DNA of 64,000 nucleotides from Pseudomonas sp. N3-W (GTDB lineage Bacteria; Pseudomonadota; Gammaproteobacteria; Pseudomonadales; Pseudomonadaceae): NCBI RefSeq assembly GCF_024970185.1, contig NZ_CP103965.1, positions 864,001 to 928,000 of the forward strand, read 5' to 3'. Shown piece by piece: positions 27,752 to 37,168 of this stretch (position 1 is its first letter; each line of letters starts with the position of its first letter). The notes under the pieces were generated by a model. It saw only the letters and a program-made list of their open reading frames with translations, ran no database searches and was not told where the DNA came from. The position numbers and the translations under genes were made by a program.

Positions 27752-29067
27752 GGCTCAGCCCTCGCGGTCACGTCGACAAACGCCTGCTCCAGTATTTTCA
27801 GGCCCTGGTTGATCTGGTGCCGAGTGATGGTCAATGCCGGCAAGAACTTCAATACCTGGCTGTCGACGCCGGAAGTTTCAATGATCAGCCCGAGCGCATA
27901 GGCCTGCGCCGCGATTTTTTGAGCCAGGGTCTTGTCCTGAAACTCTATCCCCTTGAAAAAACCTCGGCCTTTGAGTTGGTTCGGCGCCTGAGCGGAAAAA
28001 TGTTGGGACAAGGCCTGCAAGCCCTCGTGAAAGAAGCTGGCCTTGGCCTTGATCTCTTCGCTAAAACGCTGGTCGGTCCAATAGTGGTCGATCACCGCCT
28101 TGCCCGTGACGAATGCCAGGTTGTTGCCCCGGAACGTGCCGTTGTGCTCACCGGGCTCCCACACGTCCAGATGCGGAGCAATCAAGGTGAGCGACATCGG
28201 CAAGCCATAGCCGCTGATGGATTTGGACAGCGTGACGATATCGGGGGTGACGCCCAGGGCCTCGAAGCTGAAGAAGTCCCCGGTACGGCCGCAGCCCGCC
28301 TGAATGTCATCGATGATCAAGAGGATGTCATGGGCACGGGCAATCGCCTGGATCGCTTGCAGCCAGTCGGCCGATGCATGGGTGACTCCGCCTTCGCCCT
28401 GGACCGTTTCCAGCACAATCGCCGCGGGCTTGTCGATTCCGCTGCCGTTGCGCAGCATCTGCGCGAGGAATTGGGAGGTGTCCACTGCCTCGCCGAAATA
28501 CTGGTCGTAGGGCATGAAGGTCACGTTACTCAACGTGACGCCCGCACCCGCACGTTTGCGTGGGTTGGCCGTCAGGGCGAGTGAGCCCAGGGACATGCCG
28601 TGGAAGGCATTGGTAAAGGCCACGATATTTTGCCGTCCGGTGTATTTGCGGGCCAGCTTGATCGCCGCCTCTACCGCATTGGTGCCGGTGGGCCCTGGAA
28701 ACTGCACTTTGTAGCGCAGATTACGGGGCACCAGGATCTGCTCCTCGAAGGCCGTCAGAAAGGCCTTTTTGGCCGTCGTCTTGAAGTCCAACCCGTGGGT
28801 GATGCCATTTTCACCGATGTAATCAAGCAGGGCAGCCTTCAACACCGGGTTGTTATGCCCATAGTTCAACGCGCCTGCGCCACTGAAAAAGTCGATGAAT
28901 ACCTGGCCCTGCTCGCTCGTCAGCGTCGAGCCTTGGGCAGTCTGGAAGGTGGCGGTAAAGTCCCGGCAATAAGAGCGAACGTTAGACTCATTACGCTCGA
29001 AAATATCCAGCGGTTCATTCGTTGCGGGTACCGCGTTTGAAAGCGAGTGCCTCAGAGTAGCCGTCAT
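27748..29067 (-). CDS. Diaminobutyrate-2-oxoglutarate aminotransferase (EctB/Dat-like)
   Basis: 439 residues of class III PLP aminotransferases. FNESNVRSYCR-type N-terminus (here FERNESNVRSYCRDF), PGPTGTNAVEAAIKLARKYT, NAFHGMSLGSLALT, DDIQAGCGRTG and the PLP lysine in TLSKSISGYGLPMS identify the diaminobutyrate group. It makes L-2,4-diaminobutyrate from aspartate semialdehyde with glutamate. No ectoine synthase follows, so ectoine is not the product. It is the first gene of the operon; the ATG has no clear ribosome-binding site. Confidence 0.9.
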   Translation of the reverse strand: MTATLRHSLSNAVPATNEPLDIFERNESNVRSYCRDFTATFQTAQGSTLTSEQGQVFIDFFSGAGALNYGHNNPVLKAALLDYIGENGITHGLDFKTTAKKAFLTAFEEQILVPRNLRYKVQFPGPTGTNAVEAAIKLARKYTGRQNIVAFTNAFHGMSLGSLALTANPRKRAGAGVTLSNVTFMPYDQYFGEAVDTSQFLAQMLRNGSGIDKPAAIVLETVQGEGGVTHASADWLQAIQAIARAHDILLIIDDIQAGCGRTGDFFSFEALGVTPDIVTLSKSISGYGLPMSLTLIAPHLDVWEPGEHNGTFRGNNLAFVTGKAVIDHYWTDQRFSEEIKAKASFFHEGLQALSQHFSAQAPNQLKGRGFFKGIEFQDKTLAQKIAAQAYALGLIIETSGVDSQVLKFLPALTITRHQINQGLKILEQAFVDVTARAEP

Positions 29068-29078
29068 GTCATATACCG

Positions 29079-29107
29079 TTTATCAATCCAATGAAATGGA
29101 CTTTCAA
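29079..29107 (-). promoter_or_regulatory. Candidate sigma-70 promoter of the N-hydroxylase operon
   Basis: On the minus strand TTGAAA (29107-29102), a 17-base spacer and GATAAA (29084-29079). Transcription would begin only about 5 bases before the ATG, which fits the missing ribosome-binding site and hints at a nearly leaderless mRNA. Confidence 0.4.
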
Positions 29108-29702
29108 TAGGTAGAGTTATTCCCCAGTGGCCATGTGAGCAGTGCTGAGAAGACCTTAATCCGTTGAAGTCCGCTTGCAACTTTCATCCTATGAAACATG
29201 ACCCGCTCTGTTGGCCAGCAGGAACAATGACGTCTTTCGGTTCTTAAGCTAGCAGCAATGATCCAAAAGCTGAAAAATTATAAATTCATATGCTTATGAC
29301 CTTCTTTGTCGAACGCTTCTGGAGGCTGGCCCTGCGGCGGAAAATCCATCTGCCGTGGTGCGCGAAACGTTGAATCTGGCTCAAGCGCCTTGAGCCGAGG
29401 CTCGAGCGTGTAGGTGATGTCGTTATGGTGGCCACCTTCTGAGCCAGCGCTTTAGAGGGATCTTATGTAGTCGTTTTTGTTGAAGGCATTTGGCGGCCTG
29501 ACAATGATTGCCCGCCGCTCGATTAAGCCTGAACCGTTCGAAGCGTCTCGCTTTTGGAATTAAACTTATATCTTAGGCTATTAAGTTAGAGGGCCGGTTT
29601 ATCGCAAATATGTATAAGTGGTATGTGGAGTGGGTCGGGATTGTTGCTATGGTCAGTGGTGCCGATGATCGTGCGTTGTCGGATAAGCGCACCGTGGATG
29701 GT
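29108..29702. other. AT-richer intergenic region without genes
   Basis: About 600 bases with no frame of useful length on either strand. It separates the divergent aminotransferase operon and the repeat protein. No Fur-box-like sequence, tRNA or clear hairpin was seen. Confidence 0.55.
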
Positions 29703-29734
29703 GCGCATGGGAGTTAATGCGCATGGAAGTTAAT
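29703..29734 (+). repeat. Tandem 16-bp direct repeat upstream of the repeat-protein gene
   Basis: GCGCATGGGAGTTAAT is followed at once by GCGCATGGAAGTTAAT (15 of 16 identical), ending 26 bases before the ATG. It may be a duplicated regulator site or simple slippage. Confidence 0.7.
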
Positions 29735-29760
29735 TTGACGCTTTGTCAGGGAGATAGGTT

Positions 29761-30327
29761 ATGTCAGATGTTCTGAAATACGGAGATAAAGTTCATATAA
29801 AAAATGGCTACAATAACTGGGATGGTGGATACCTCGATACTTGCAATCACGCGACTGCCCCGAATAGCCTTTACGGCGTAGTTACCGCCACTACCCCTCA
29901 TCGAGGGCCTGGTACTGGTACGTGGAGAATAGAATCCGCCACGGGGAAAGCGATTGGATCAGAGGTGGAAAGTTGTGATGTGATTTTGCTTTGGAATCTT
30001 TATAAAAACGAGGGAGGGTATTTAGATACAAACGGTCATGCGTCAAAACCATCGATATACAGTGTCGTCACGGCGCTGAAAGAAGCCAGGCCGGCTGATA
30101 CGTTGCATTGGAGGATCTTTGCTGAAACCTCAACACCTAAAGATTTTAAAGTGAGGGAGGGCGATGTTGTCCATTTTCTGAACGGCTATAACGATGTACG
30201 TGGCGGATTTTTGGACACCTGTGGGCATGCCAGCGGTGAAGGCGTCAAATATGCTGTGTCGACTACACCGTATTTAAACCGTGATGCCAATACAGGTCTC
30301 TGGAAAATTTCTAAAGCTGAAGCATAA
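29761..30327 (+). CDS. Three-repeat protein, possibly beta-trefoil
   Basis: 188 residues that split into three units of about 60. Each has a glycine-rich LDT motif followed by His-Ala (GGYLDTCNHA, GGYLDTNGHA, GGFLDTCGHA), then a hydrophobic strand (YGVVTATT, YSVVTAL, YAVSTTP) and a tryptophan near the end (TWRI, HWRI, LWKI). Three such units are what a beta-trefoil lectin or toxin would show. It has no signal peptide. GGGAGATAGG precedes the ATG and a strong terminator follows, so it is a single-gene unit. The function is not recognised. Confidence 0.75.
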   Translation: MSDVLKYGDKVHIKNGYNNWDGGYLDTCNHATAPNSLYGVVTATTPHRGPGTGTWRIESATGKAIGSEVESCDVILLWNLYKNEGGYLDTNGHASKPSIYSVVTALKEARPADTLHWRIFAETSTPKDFKVREGDVVHFLNGYNDVRGGFLDTCGHASGEGVKYAVSTTPYLNRDANTGLWKISKAEA

Positions 30328-30358
30328 CAGTTCAAATACTCACTTAGCGCTTAATGCG

Positions 30359-30390
30359 CAAAGGGGATGCTTGAAGCATCCCCTTTATTC
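30359..30390 (+). terminator. Rho-independent terminator
   Basis: AAAGGGGATGC-TTGAA-GCATCCCCTTT is a perfect stem followed by ATTCTC, 30 bases after the repeat-protein stop. Confidence 0.88.
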
Positions 30391-30881
30391 TCGAGATTAA
30401 CGGGCTCTAATACGGTTCGCCTGTTCATGAAAGTCGACGCGTGTTGCGGGAAATTTCCTGGGACGTGGAGTGTGGGCTGCCTATCGTTGGCGTCGATCTT
30501 CATGGCTCATTCAATTTCCCGCGTGCTCGAAATAAATTCCAAAGCGTTCCCGATTGATGATCTTGCTTTTGGTGTGAGTGGCTAATCGCCATCAACTCAA
30601 GTAGCATCCGTTAGCCAATTTCACGGGAGTCCGGCCCCCAGATGCTACGGGCCACCCCATGGAACAGGCACTGTTTCAATGCTTACAAGGATTCTGAAAG
30701 CAGCGTCATGACGGAAGAAGGAACTTTCACCTGCCACTTTCCCCTTTGGCCGTGTCCGACCGCCTTTGCAGTATGTTTCCAGAGTCCCGTTCCGTGCTAC
30801 GCACGGTGAAGCTGCGAATTTATTGTTTTGCGTCGCTCTGGATCACATTGATCGAGTACGCCAAGGATTAAGGCATACGAC
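30391..30881. other. Intergenic region before the NERD helicase
   Basis: About 490 bases. A short frame at 30428-30585 (starting MKVDACCGKFPG) has no family resemblance and no ribosome-binding site. The promoter of the helicase gene should lie at the right end; no other feature is seen. Confidence 0.5.
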
Positions 30882-32771
30882 ATGGCTTTACATTTTCCCT
30901 CTCGCACCACCTGCCGGTTTGATACTGCGGGCGAACGCCGCCTGGCTGAACGCCTGGAGAAGAAACTTTCGGACAATTGGCTGTGCTGGTTCAATGTGCC
31001 TGTGGGCCCGAAGGGCTTGCGGCCAGACTTTGTAGTGATGCATCCGCAGCGGGGAATTCTGGTGCTGGAGGTCAAGGACTGGAAGGTCGAGACCATCGCA
31101 AGCATGACTGCCGAGCACGCCAGGATTCACGCCGAAGGCCAATTGAAAACCGTTGCCAATCCGCTGGAGCAGGCGCGGATCAATACCATGGCGGCCGTGA
31201 ATCTGCTGCAGAGAGACCCTGCCTTGAAGCAACCGGCAGGCGCCAACCGTGAGGGTAATTTGCTGATGCCCTACAGCTGGGGCGTGGTGCTGACCGAGAT
31301 CACCCGTAAGCAGTTCGAGAGCGCCGGGCTTGCCGATGTGCTTGCCCCACAGCGAGTGATCTGCCGAGATGAAATGACCGAGACGGTGGAGAGCGAGGAT
31401 TTTGAGGCGCGTCTGGTACGGATGTTTGTTCAGATGTTCTCGTGCCGCCTCACAGAGGAGCAGATTGACCGAGTACGCTACCACCTGTTTCCAGAAGTGC
31501 GAGTAAACGTCTCACCCGGTCAGTTCGGTCTGTTCAGCGAACATGACGCGCCGGTGCCGAGTTTTATCAAAGTGATGGACCTGCAACAGGAGCAGTTGGC
31601 GCGGTCCATGGGCGAAGGCCATCGCGTGATTCATGGTGTGGCTGGCAGCGGCAAGACCATGATCCTGGGATATCGCTGCGTGTACCTGGCGCAAACCAGC
31701 AGCAAACCCATCCTGGTGCTGTGCTACAACAAATCCCTGGCTGGGCGTCTGAAACAGGTACTGGCCGCGCGTGGCCTCAGCGACAAAGTGTCGGTGCGTA
31801 ACTTCCACGGCTGGTGCTGGGACCTGTTGAAGGCTTCGGGCGGCGAACTGCCAGACAATAAAATGAGCCCCGGGGACGCCAAGGCATTGCTTGAACGCAA
31901 CGTGCTTCTGGGCGTTGCAAACGGGCAGATTGCCAAGGATCAATATGCCGGCATCTTGATCGATGAAGGCCACGACTTCCAGCCCGAGTGGTTCAAATTG
32001 GCCGTTGATCTACTAGATCCCGCCAGCAACTCCCTCTTGGTGCTCTACGACGATGCGCAATCTATCTATCGCGGCAGAGCCGGCAAGGGCGGCATGGAGT
32101 TCAGCTTCGCCAGCGTCGGTATCCAGGCATCAGGACGTACAACCATCTTGCGGCTCAACTACCGCAACACTCTGGAAGTGCTGTCTGTGGCCCGGGCCTT
32201 CTCCCTGGAACTGTTGAATGCCCGCGAAGCTCAGGAAGACAACGTCCCTATCGTCGCGCCACAAAGCGCCGGCAGACGAGGCCGCCTTCCGGAACTGCTG
32301 CACTGTGCAACGCCTTGGCTGGAACGAGATTGTATCGTCGAACGCCTTCGCGACGAGCAACGCAGAGGACGCGCGCTGGAAGACATGGCCGTCATTTACC
32401 GACACTCAACCCAGGCTGTGCGGATTGAAAAAATCCTGGCGGACGCTGGCATCCCTTTCGTCTCCGGGCGCTCCAGCAAAGACCGCAGCAAACTTTACGA
32501 CGGTGCGGATGCGGTCAAAATTGTCAGCATGCACTCCAGCAAGGGCCTGGAGTTTGGTCTGGTGATCATCCCTGCTCTGCATGACATGCCGATCAAGGGC
32601 GAAGATGAGGCAGACGAAGCGCGCCTGCTGTACGTCGCCATGACCCGGACGATTGATCGGTTGGTGATGATGTACCGTGATCACTCCAGTTTCACCCGAC
32701 GGGTCCACGAGGCGATCAGTGCGGTCCGCGAACACCTGGCGCAGGTCGATACGGTAGCGTCGGTGGGGTGA
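30882..32771 (+). CDS. NERD nuclease-related domain fused to UvrD-like helicase
   Basis: 629 residues. The N-terminal NERD domain (about 10-120) has the PD-ExK pattern: RPDFVVMHPQRGILVLEVKD. A superfamily 1 helicase follows with GVAGSGKT, ILIDEGHDFQPEWF, VLYDDAQSIY, LRLNYRN, SMHSSKGLEF and LLYVAMTRT. Such NERD helicases are thought to process damaged or foreign DNA. It ends just left of the genomic island, so it could be the old chromosomal neighbour of ssrA or part of the element; codon use looks like the chromosome. Confidence 0.88.
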   Translation: MALHFPSRTTCRFDTAGERRLAERLEKKLSDNWLCWFNVPVGPKGLRPDFVVMHPQRGILVLEVKDWKVETIASMTAEHARIHAEGQLKTVANPLEQARINTMAAVNLLQRDPALKQPAGANREGNLLMPYSWGVVLTEITRKQFESAGLADVLAPQRVICRDEMTETVESEDFEARLVRMFVQMFSCRLTEEQIDRVRYHLFPEVRVNVSPGQFGLFSEHDAPVPSFIKVMDLQQEQLARSMGEGHRVIHGVAGSGKTMILGYRCVYLAQTSSKPILVLCYNKSLAGRLKQVLAARGLSDKVSVRNFHGWCWDLLKASGGELPDNKMSPGDAKALLERNVLLGVANGQIAKDQYAGILIDEGHDFQPEWFKLAVDLLDPASNSLLVLYDDAQSIYRGRAGKGGMEFSFASVGIQASGRTTILRLNYRNTLEVLSVARAFSLELLNAREAQEDNVPIVAPQSAGRRGRLPELLHCATPWLERDCIVERLRDEQRRGRALEDMAVIYRHSTQAVRIEKILADAGIPFVSGRSSKDRSKLYDGADAVKIVSMHSSKGLEFGLVIIPALHDMPIKGEDEADEARLLYVAMTRTIDRLVMMYRDHSSFTRRVHEAISAVREHLAQVDTVASVG

Positions 32772-32783
32772 ACCCCAGATGCA

Positions 32784-32810
32784 ACAAAACCCGCACTTGG
32801 CGGGTTTTGT
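32784..32810. terminator. Terminator after NERD helicase
   Basis: ACAAAACCCGC-ACTTG-GCGGGTTTTGT followed by TTTGC; nearly symmetric, so it could work on both strands. Confidence 0.88.
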
Positions 32811-32826
32811 TTTGCTTCAAGTTTGG

Positions 32827-32915
32827 GCCGGGGTAATCTGAACAGGACCAATAACTTCATGATTTTATTGTAGAAAATAAGTTTGTTTTTTTGTTTGGAA
32901 TACCGTTTGGAATAC
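32827..32915. other. Candidate left attachment region of the genomic island
   Basis: GCCGGGGTAATCTGAAC (32827-32843) matches the last part of ssrA at 58757-58773 at 14 of 17 bases, in the same orientation. At 32893-32915 the motif TTTGGAATAC is tandemly repeated; the same tandem occurs beside the integrase at 58614-58635. This is what integrase arm sites plus a drifted core would look like. The core match is weak, the arm match is strong. Confidence 0.45.
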
Positions 32916-32927
32916 TGGATTCCGTAC

Positions 32928-33371
32928 TTAAGCCTTGTGGAGCATCTGTCCAAGATGCAAGCCCGTCTCTGACTCGTTGAGGATTAGCTGTTCGAGGATT
33001 TTCGTCCTAGACAGCTTATGTTCCTTGGCAAGTTTATCGAGGGCGGCGTTGACATCGTTGGTGAGTACAAAATTGTACTGCTTCTTGTTGGGCGAATTCT
33101 CTCGTGTCTTTCGGGTGCTCCAACTCCGTTTGATTTTGAAAACGTAGAGCTCCTTTTCACCTTGGGTCGCGTCATGACGGTCGAAAAATTCCAGTAGCTC
33201 GCTATGGCGTGCGAAAGGGGGCTCATTTCGGGTTTGTTGAGGCAGGTGCTTCTTCATCCACTCCCATGCCATCAAGCATTTTGATTTCTCGTCCTCTTCC
33301 TTGAACCACCTAAATAGTTCGTCGTGCTGCAGATGCTCTCGCCACGCATATTCAAGGTCGATCAGCGCCAT
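32928..33371 (-). CDS. Unknown island protein, probably cut at its N-terminus by the IS
   Basis: 147 residues from an ATG at 33371. Protein-like sequence (LPIRQQVIAIFDLWSARLSD) continues upstream in frame to the IS end at 33455, so the original protein was probably longer. The C-terminus NFVLTNDVNAALDKLAKEHK followed by LSRTKILEQLI looks like a ribbon-helix-helix DNA-binding segment. No family was recognised. It is the leftmost gene of the island. Confidence 0.55.
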   Translation of the reverse strand: MALIDLEYAWREHLQHDELFRWFKEEDEKSKCLMAWEWMKKHLPQQTRNEPPFARHSELLEFFDRHDATQGEKELYVFKIKRSWSTRKTRENSPNKKQYNFVLTNDVNAALDKLAKEHKLSRTKILEQLILNESETGLHLGQMLHKA

Positions 33372-33462
33372 TTTCTTGTCGCTTAAGCGGGCGCTCCACA
33401 GATCAAAAATAGCAATTACTTGCTGCCGTATCGGCAATGTTGTGAGCGGCTGGGTGTAGTGG

Positions 33463-34625
<1,163 letters not shown>

Positions 34626-34782
34626 CTGACACCTCGATCTGGCGAGCATTCTCGCCTAAATGGGTGTCCGGTTTCATTAGACCACTACAAGTCAGGAAGC
34701 TGGTGTCATTCGGAGTCCACTGCTTCAGGTTTTTTCTAACTACCTCCGCAGATCCTCTGAACGAATACGAGGAGCCCCGTTC

Positions 34783-35016
34783 ATGAGGATCATCCGTTTA
34801 AAAGAAGTCATCGACTCGACTGGTCTGGCCCGGTCGACCATCTACAAATACATCGCGGAAGGTACGTTTCCGTCGCCAGTTTCACTCGGTGACCGCTGTG
34901 TCGGCTGGGTCTACAGCGAGGTCTGTGATTGGATACTGGCCAGGATCGAGGAGCGCGATTTAGCTGCAGACGTCCCAAGCCGCACGAGCCGTCTTGAAGT
35001 GGTCAGTAGTAACTAG
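34783..35016 (+). CDS. AlpA-family excisionase/regulator
   Basis: 77 residues: MRIIRLKEVIDSTGLARSTI followed by YKYIAEGTFPSPVSLG is the AlpA HTH. AlpA proteins control excision of P4-type elements by activating or assisting the integrase. Its presence fits the P4-type integrase at 57174. GAGGAG precedes the ATG at the right distance. Confidence 0.88.
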   Translation: MRIIRLKEVIDSTGLARSTIYKYIAEGTFPSPVSLGDRCVGWVYSEVCDWILARIEERDLAADVPSRTSRLEVVSSN

Positions 35017-35307
35017 CTTTTGCGCCATGACTGGCTTTGGCTGGTCATGGCGTTTATGCCGGCTTGTGCGCCAAGCATTCTCAGCTAACTCCCCCAAGAG
35101 GTATTTGCGAATTCCCTCGACTGGCAAGGCAATGTTGCTCCCCATTCTCTTGCTAGGCTGGGATGGCTACTGGGGCTCCGGCGGGATCTAGTTATATAGC
35201 TCTAGATTATCAATCCATACCAATTCAATAGCATGAACGCTGATAGCTATGCATCCACCGCTACCCAGCCAGTGGAATAGGTCATCGATTAAATAAATAC
35301 ACTCAAC
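35017..35307. other. Intergenic region between alpA and the Gp2-like gene
   Basis: About 290 bases plus the repeat described next. Close to alpA, CGCCATGAC and GTCATGGCG (35026-35053 region) form a 9-bp stem with a GC-rich loop, perhaps a weak terminator. The rest is AT-rich (TTATATAGCTCTAGATTATC, then TTAAATAAATACAC), as around replication origins; nothing more can be shown. Confidence 0.45.
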
Positions 35308-35338
35308 GCACCTGATATGCCCACAACCAATCAGGTGC
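35308..35338 (+). promoter_or_regulatory. Inverted repeat over the ribosome-binding site of the Gp2-like gene
   Basis: GCACCTGAT (35308-35316) and ATCAGGTGC (35330-35338) are perfect complements over a 13-base loop. The right arm holds AGGTG, the best ribosome-binding site for the ATG at 35345, so folding or protein binding would block translation. Confidence 0.55.
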
Positions 35339-35344
35339 ACAACG

Positions 35345-36313
35345 ATGACCCAACGACACGGCTACACCTATCCTTCGCAGTCCGATATCGCTATCCGGAT
35401 TGAGCGACTCATCAACGCTATTCAGCGTGCAGATAGCCAAGCCTTCCGCATCACTTACTCAAAGCACGGGGATCAGCAGGTCACTGCAACCCGGCTGTCA
35501 AAATATTTCTATGGGATCGAACAGATGGTCGCCTTTTTCGAATGTGACGAGGAGTGCCAGTACAGCTGGCACTTGAACCTTTTTCGAGAGGCTTACCAGT
35601 CCATTGGAGTTGAGCTAAGCCCATGCGGAATTACGTGCTTGAACGAGGGCAAAACGCGCTATCTGAGCACCAGTGAGACGTTGAACGAATTGACCAAGCA
35701 CATCCGAATGCTTCTCAGCAAAAAGCGATATACGCGCTGTGAACACGATCAGCGTCACCAAGCGATTAAGCAGGAAATCGAAGTCAGTCGTTACGTTGAC
35801 GCTGTGCTTAATCGCTACGCTCGCACCTGCGTGATCAGGGTTGATCTGTATTACCGCGCAGAGGCGCAAGCCAGGTTGCGTGTTGAGCGCGTCTTCGATG
35901 ACCTGCGTCGGCTGATTGCTGAGCGTGAGCGTAACCTGATTTTTGAAAGTGAGACCGGCTACATATGCAGTGTTGAGCAAGGCGAGGATCGGGGGTATCA
36001 CATCCATGCTGCTTTCTTCTTCAACGGTGCTGAGGTAAGTGCCGATATCCACAAGGCTAAGCGGATCGGTGAACTGTGGGAGCGCATTACCCGTGGCCAG
36101 GGCTGCTACAACAACTGCAACCTCGACAAAGACACATACCAGGGCAGGCTGGGAATTGGCCTAATCCATAGGCGAGATCTGAATGCGCGGGCTGACGTGC
36201 ACCACGCCATGCGTTACCTGGTCAAGAATGATCAGCATCTGCGGCTTAAACCAGTAGGTGCTCGTTGCCTACGAAAGGGACAGGTAAAGAAGGGGGTAAG
36301 CCGGCGCTGGTGA
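35345..36313 (+). CDS. Inovirus Gp2-like (YagK/YfjJ) HUH replication protein
   Basis: 322 residues. The C-terminal half carries the metal-binding HUH motif in DRGYHIHAAFFFNG (His219 and His221), then NLDKDTYQGRLGIGLIHRRD and the YLVKNDQ segment typical of the family found in inoviruses and P4-like islands. It probably nicks or initiates replication of the element after excision, or is a relic of an integrated filamentous phage. It lies right after alpA in the usual order for such islands. Confidence 0.8.
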   Translation: MTQRHGYTYPSQSDIAIRIERLINAIQRADSQAFRITYSKHGDQQVTATRLSKYFYGIEQMVAFFECDEECQYSWHLNLFREAYQSIGVELSPCGITCLNEGKTRYLSTSETLNELTKHIRMLLSKKRYTRCEHDQRHQAIKQEIEVSRYVDAVLNRYARTCVIRVDLYYRAEAQARLRVERVFDDLRRLIAERERNLIFESETGYICSVEQGEDRGYHIHAAFFFNGAEVSADIHKAKRIGELWERITRGQGCYNNCNLDKDTYQGRLGIGLIHRRDLNARADVHHAMRYLVKNDQHLRLKPVGARCLRKGQVKKGVSRRW

Positions 36314-36371
36314 TGCTGGTGGAGCCCAGGCCTGCCGATGGTTTATTCCCTGGCCATGATTCTAGGCTGAT

Positions 36372-36710
36372 ATGGGCGCTGCGGGATGGCAGAGAGTAGA
36401 GCGCTGCCGACAGCACTACCAGTCGTTGTACGAACTGAGTCGGAGAGAACTCAGCAAGGGCCGTACTCTTGATGAATGCCTGAATCATTTCCTTGATCAA
36501 CGCTTGGCAGGTAAGAACAACAACCTGTCAGTAGTTGATCGTGCGCAAGGCCTGGCACCGGCATCGTTTTGGCTTGATGTGGATGCGGTTGCTCAATCCG
36601 AACTCGCCAGCCTAGCCCTCAGTCGCGCGCTGCATTCCGATAATGCAGTCAGTGTCGAGCTGCTGTTGCACCTCGCTAGCCCACGAAGGCTCCTGCCGAG
36701 TAGCGGCTGA
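36372..36710 (+). CDS. Unknown island protein
   Basis: 112 residues, unrecognised, helical (CRQHYQSLYELSRRELSKGR, then LDECLNHFLDQRL). It follows the Gp2-like gene by about 60 bases. No good ribosome-binding site is visible, so the call is tentative. Confidence 0.45.
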   Translation: MGAAGWQRVERCRQHYQSLYELSRRELSKGRTLDECLNHFLDQRLAGKNNNLSVVDRAQGLAPASFWLDVDAVAQSELASLALSRALHSDNAVSVELLLHLASPRRLLPSSG

Positions 36711-36872
36711 AGCGGATCTCCTATTTGGGCTCAATCTCCAAGCAAGCCAAAAATCGATAAAAGTTGTTTTTTATTGAAAAATTTAAGTTTGACTAACAAA
36801 ATGTCGCACCAAGAAAAGCGTCGCGTTACTCTCGGGGTTTCGCGAGAAGACAAATTGCTAGGGGGCACAGCC

Positions 36873-37076
36873 ATGATCCGCTGCCACCTCGCCCGCATGA
36901 TGGGCGAGCACAAGATGCGTATTGCTGATGTTGCCAGAGAAACAGGGCTAAGCCGCGCCACGGTAACCCTGCTCTACAAAGAAACAGCGCAGAAAGTGGA
37001 TCTGGAAGCCATTGAGAGGCTGTGCCTGCTGTTTGAATGCCAAATAGGCGATCTGTTTGAGCTGACACAAACATAG
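36873..37076 (+). CDS. Small XRE-family (YozG-like) regulator upstream of the restriction genes
   Basis: 67 residues: MIRCHLARMMGEHKMRIADV leads into ARETGLSRATVTLLYKETAQ and IERLCLLFECQIGDLFE, a complete minimal Cro-like HTH. AGGGGG sits 8 bases before the ATG at 36873, so this start is preferred to one 99 bases upstream. It is 92 bases from hsdM and likely acts as control protein for the restriction operon, delaying HsdR or repressing the set. Confidence 0.82.
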   Translation: MIRCHLARMMGEHKMRIADVARETGLSRATVTLLYKETAQKVDLEAIERLCLLFECQIGDLFELTQT

Positions 37077-37168
37077 ATGGCGCTGCCGCCAAGGCTCCAG
37101 ATCACAAACAGACGTCTTAACGACATCAAACAAATGACAAACATTTAGATAATCAATAGGAATATCCC

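Noticed and set aside
27748..29067. Ectoine biosynthesis locus
   Set aside because: EctB-like aminotransferase is present but there is no ectoine synthase, and an N-hydroxylase and LysE exporter follow instead.
30367..30585. 72-codon frame overlapping the terminator after the repeat protein
   Set aside because: Begins inside the terminator hairpin, no ribosome-binding site, no similarity to known families.
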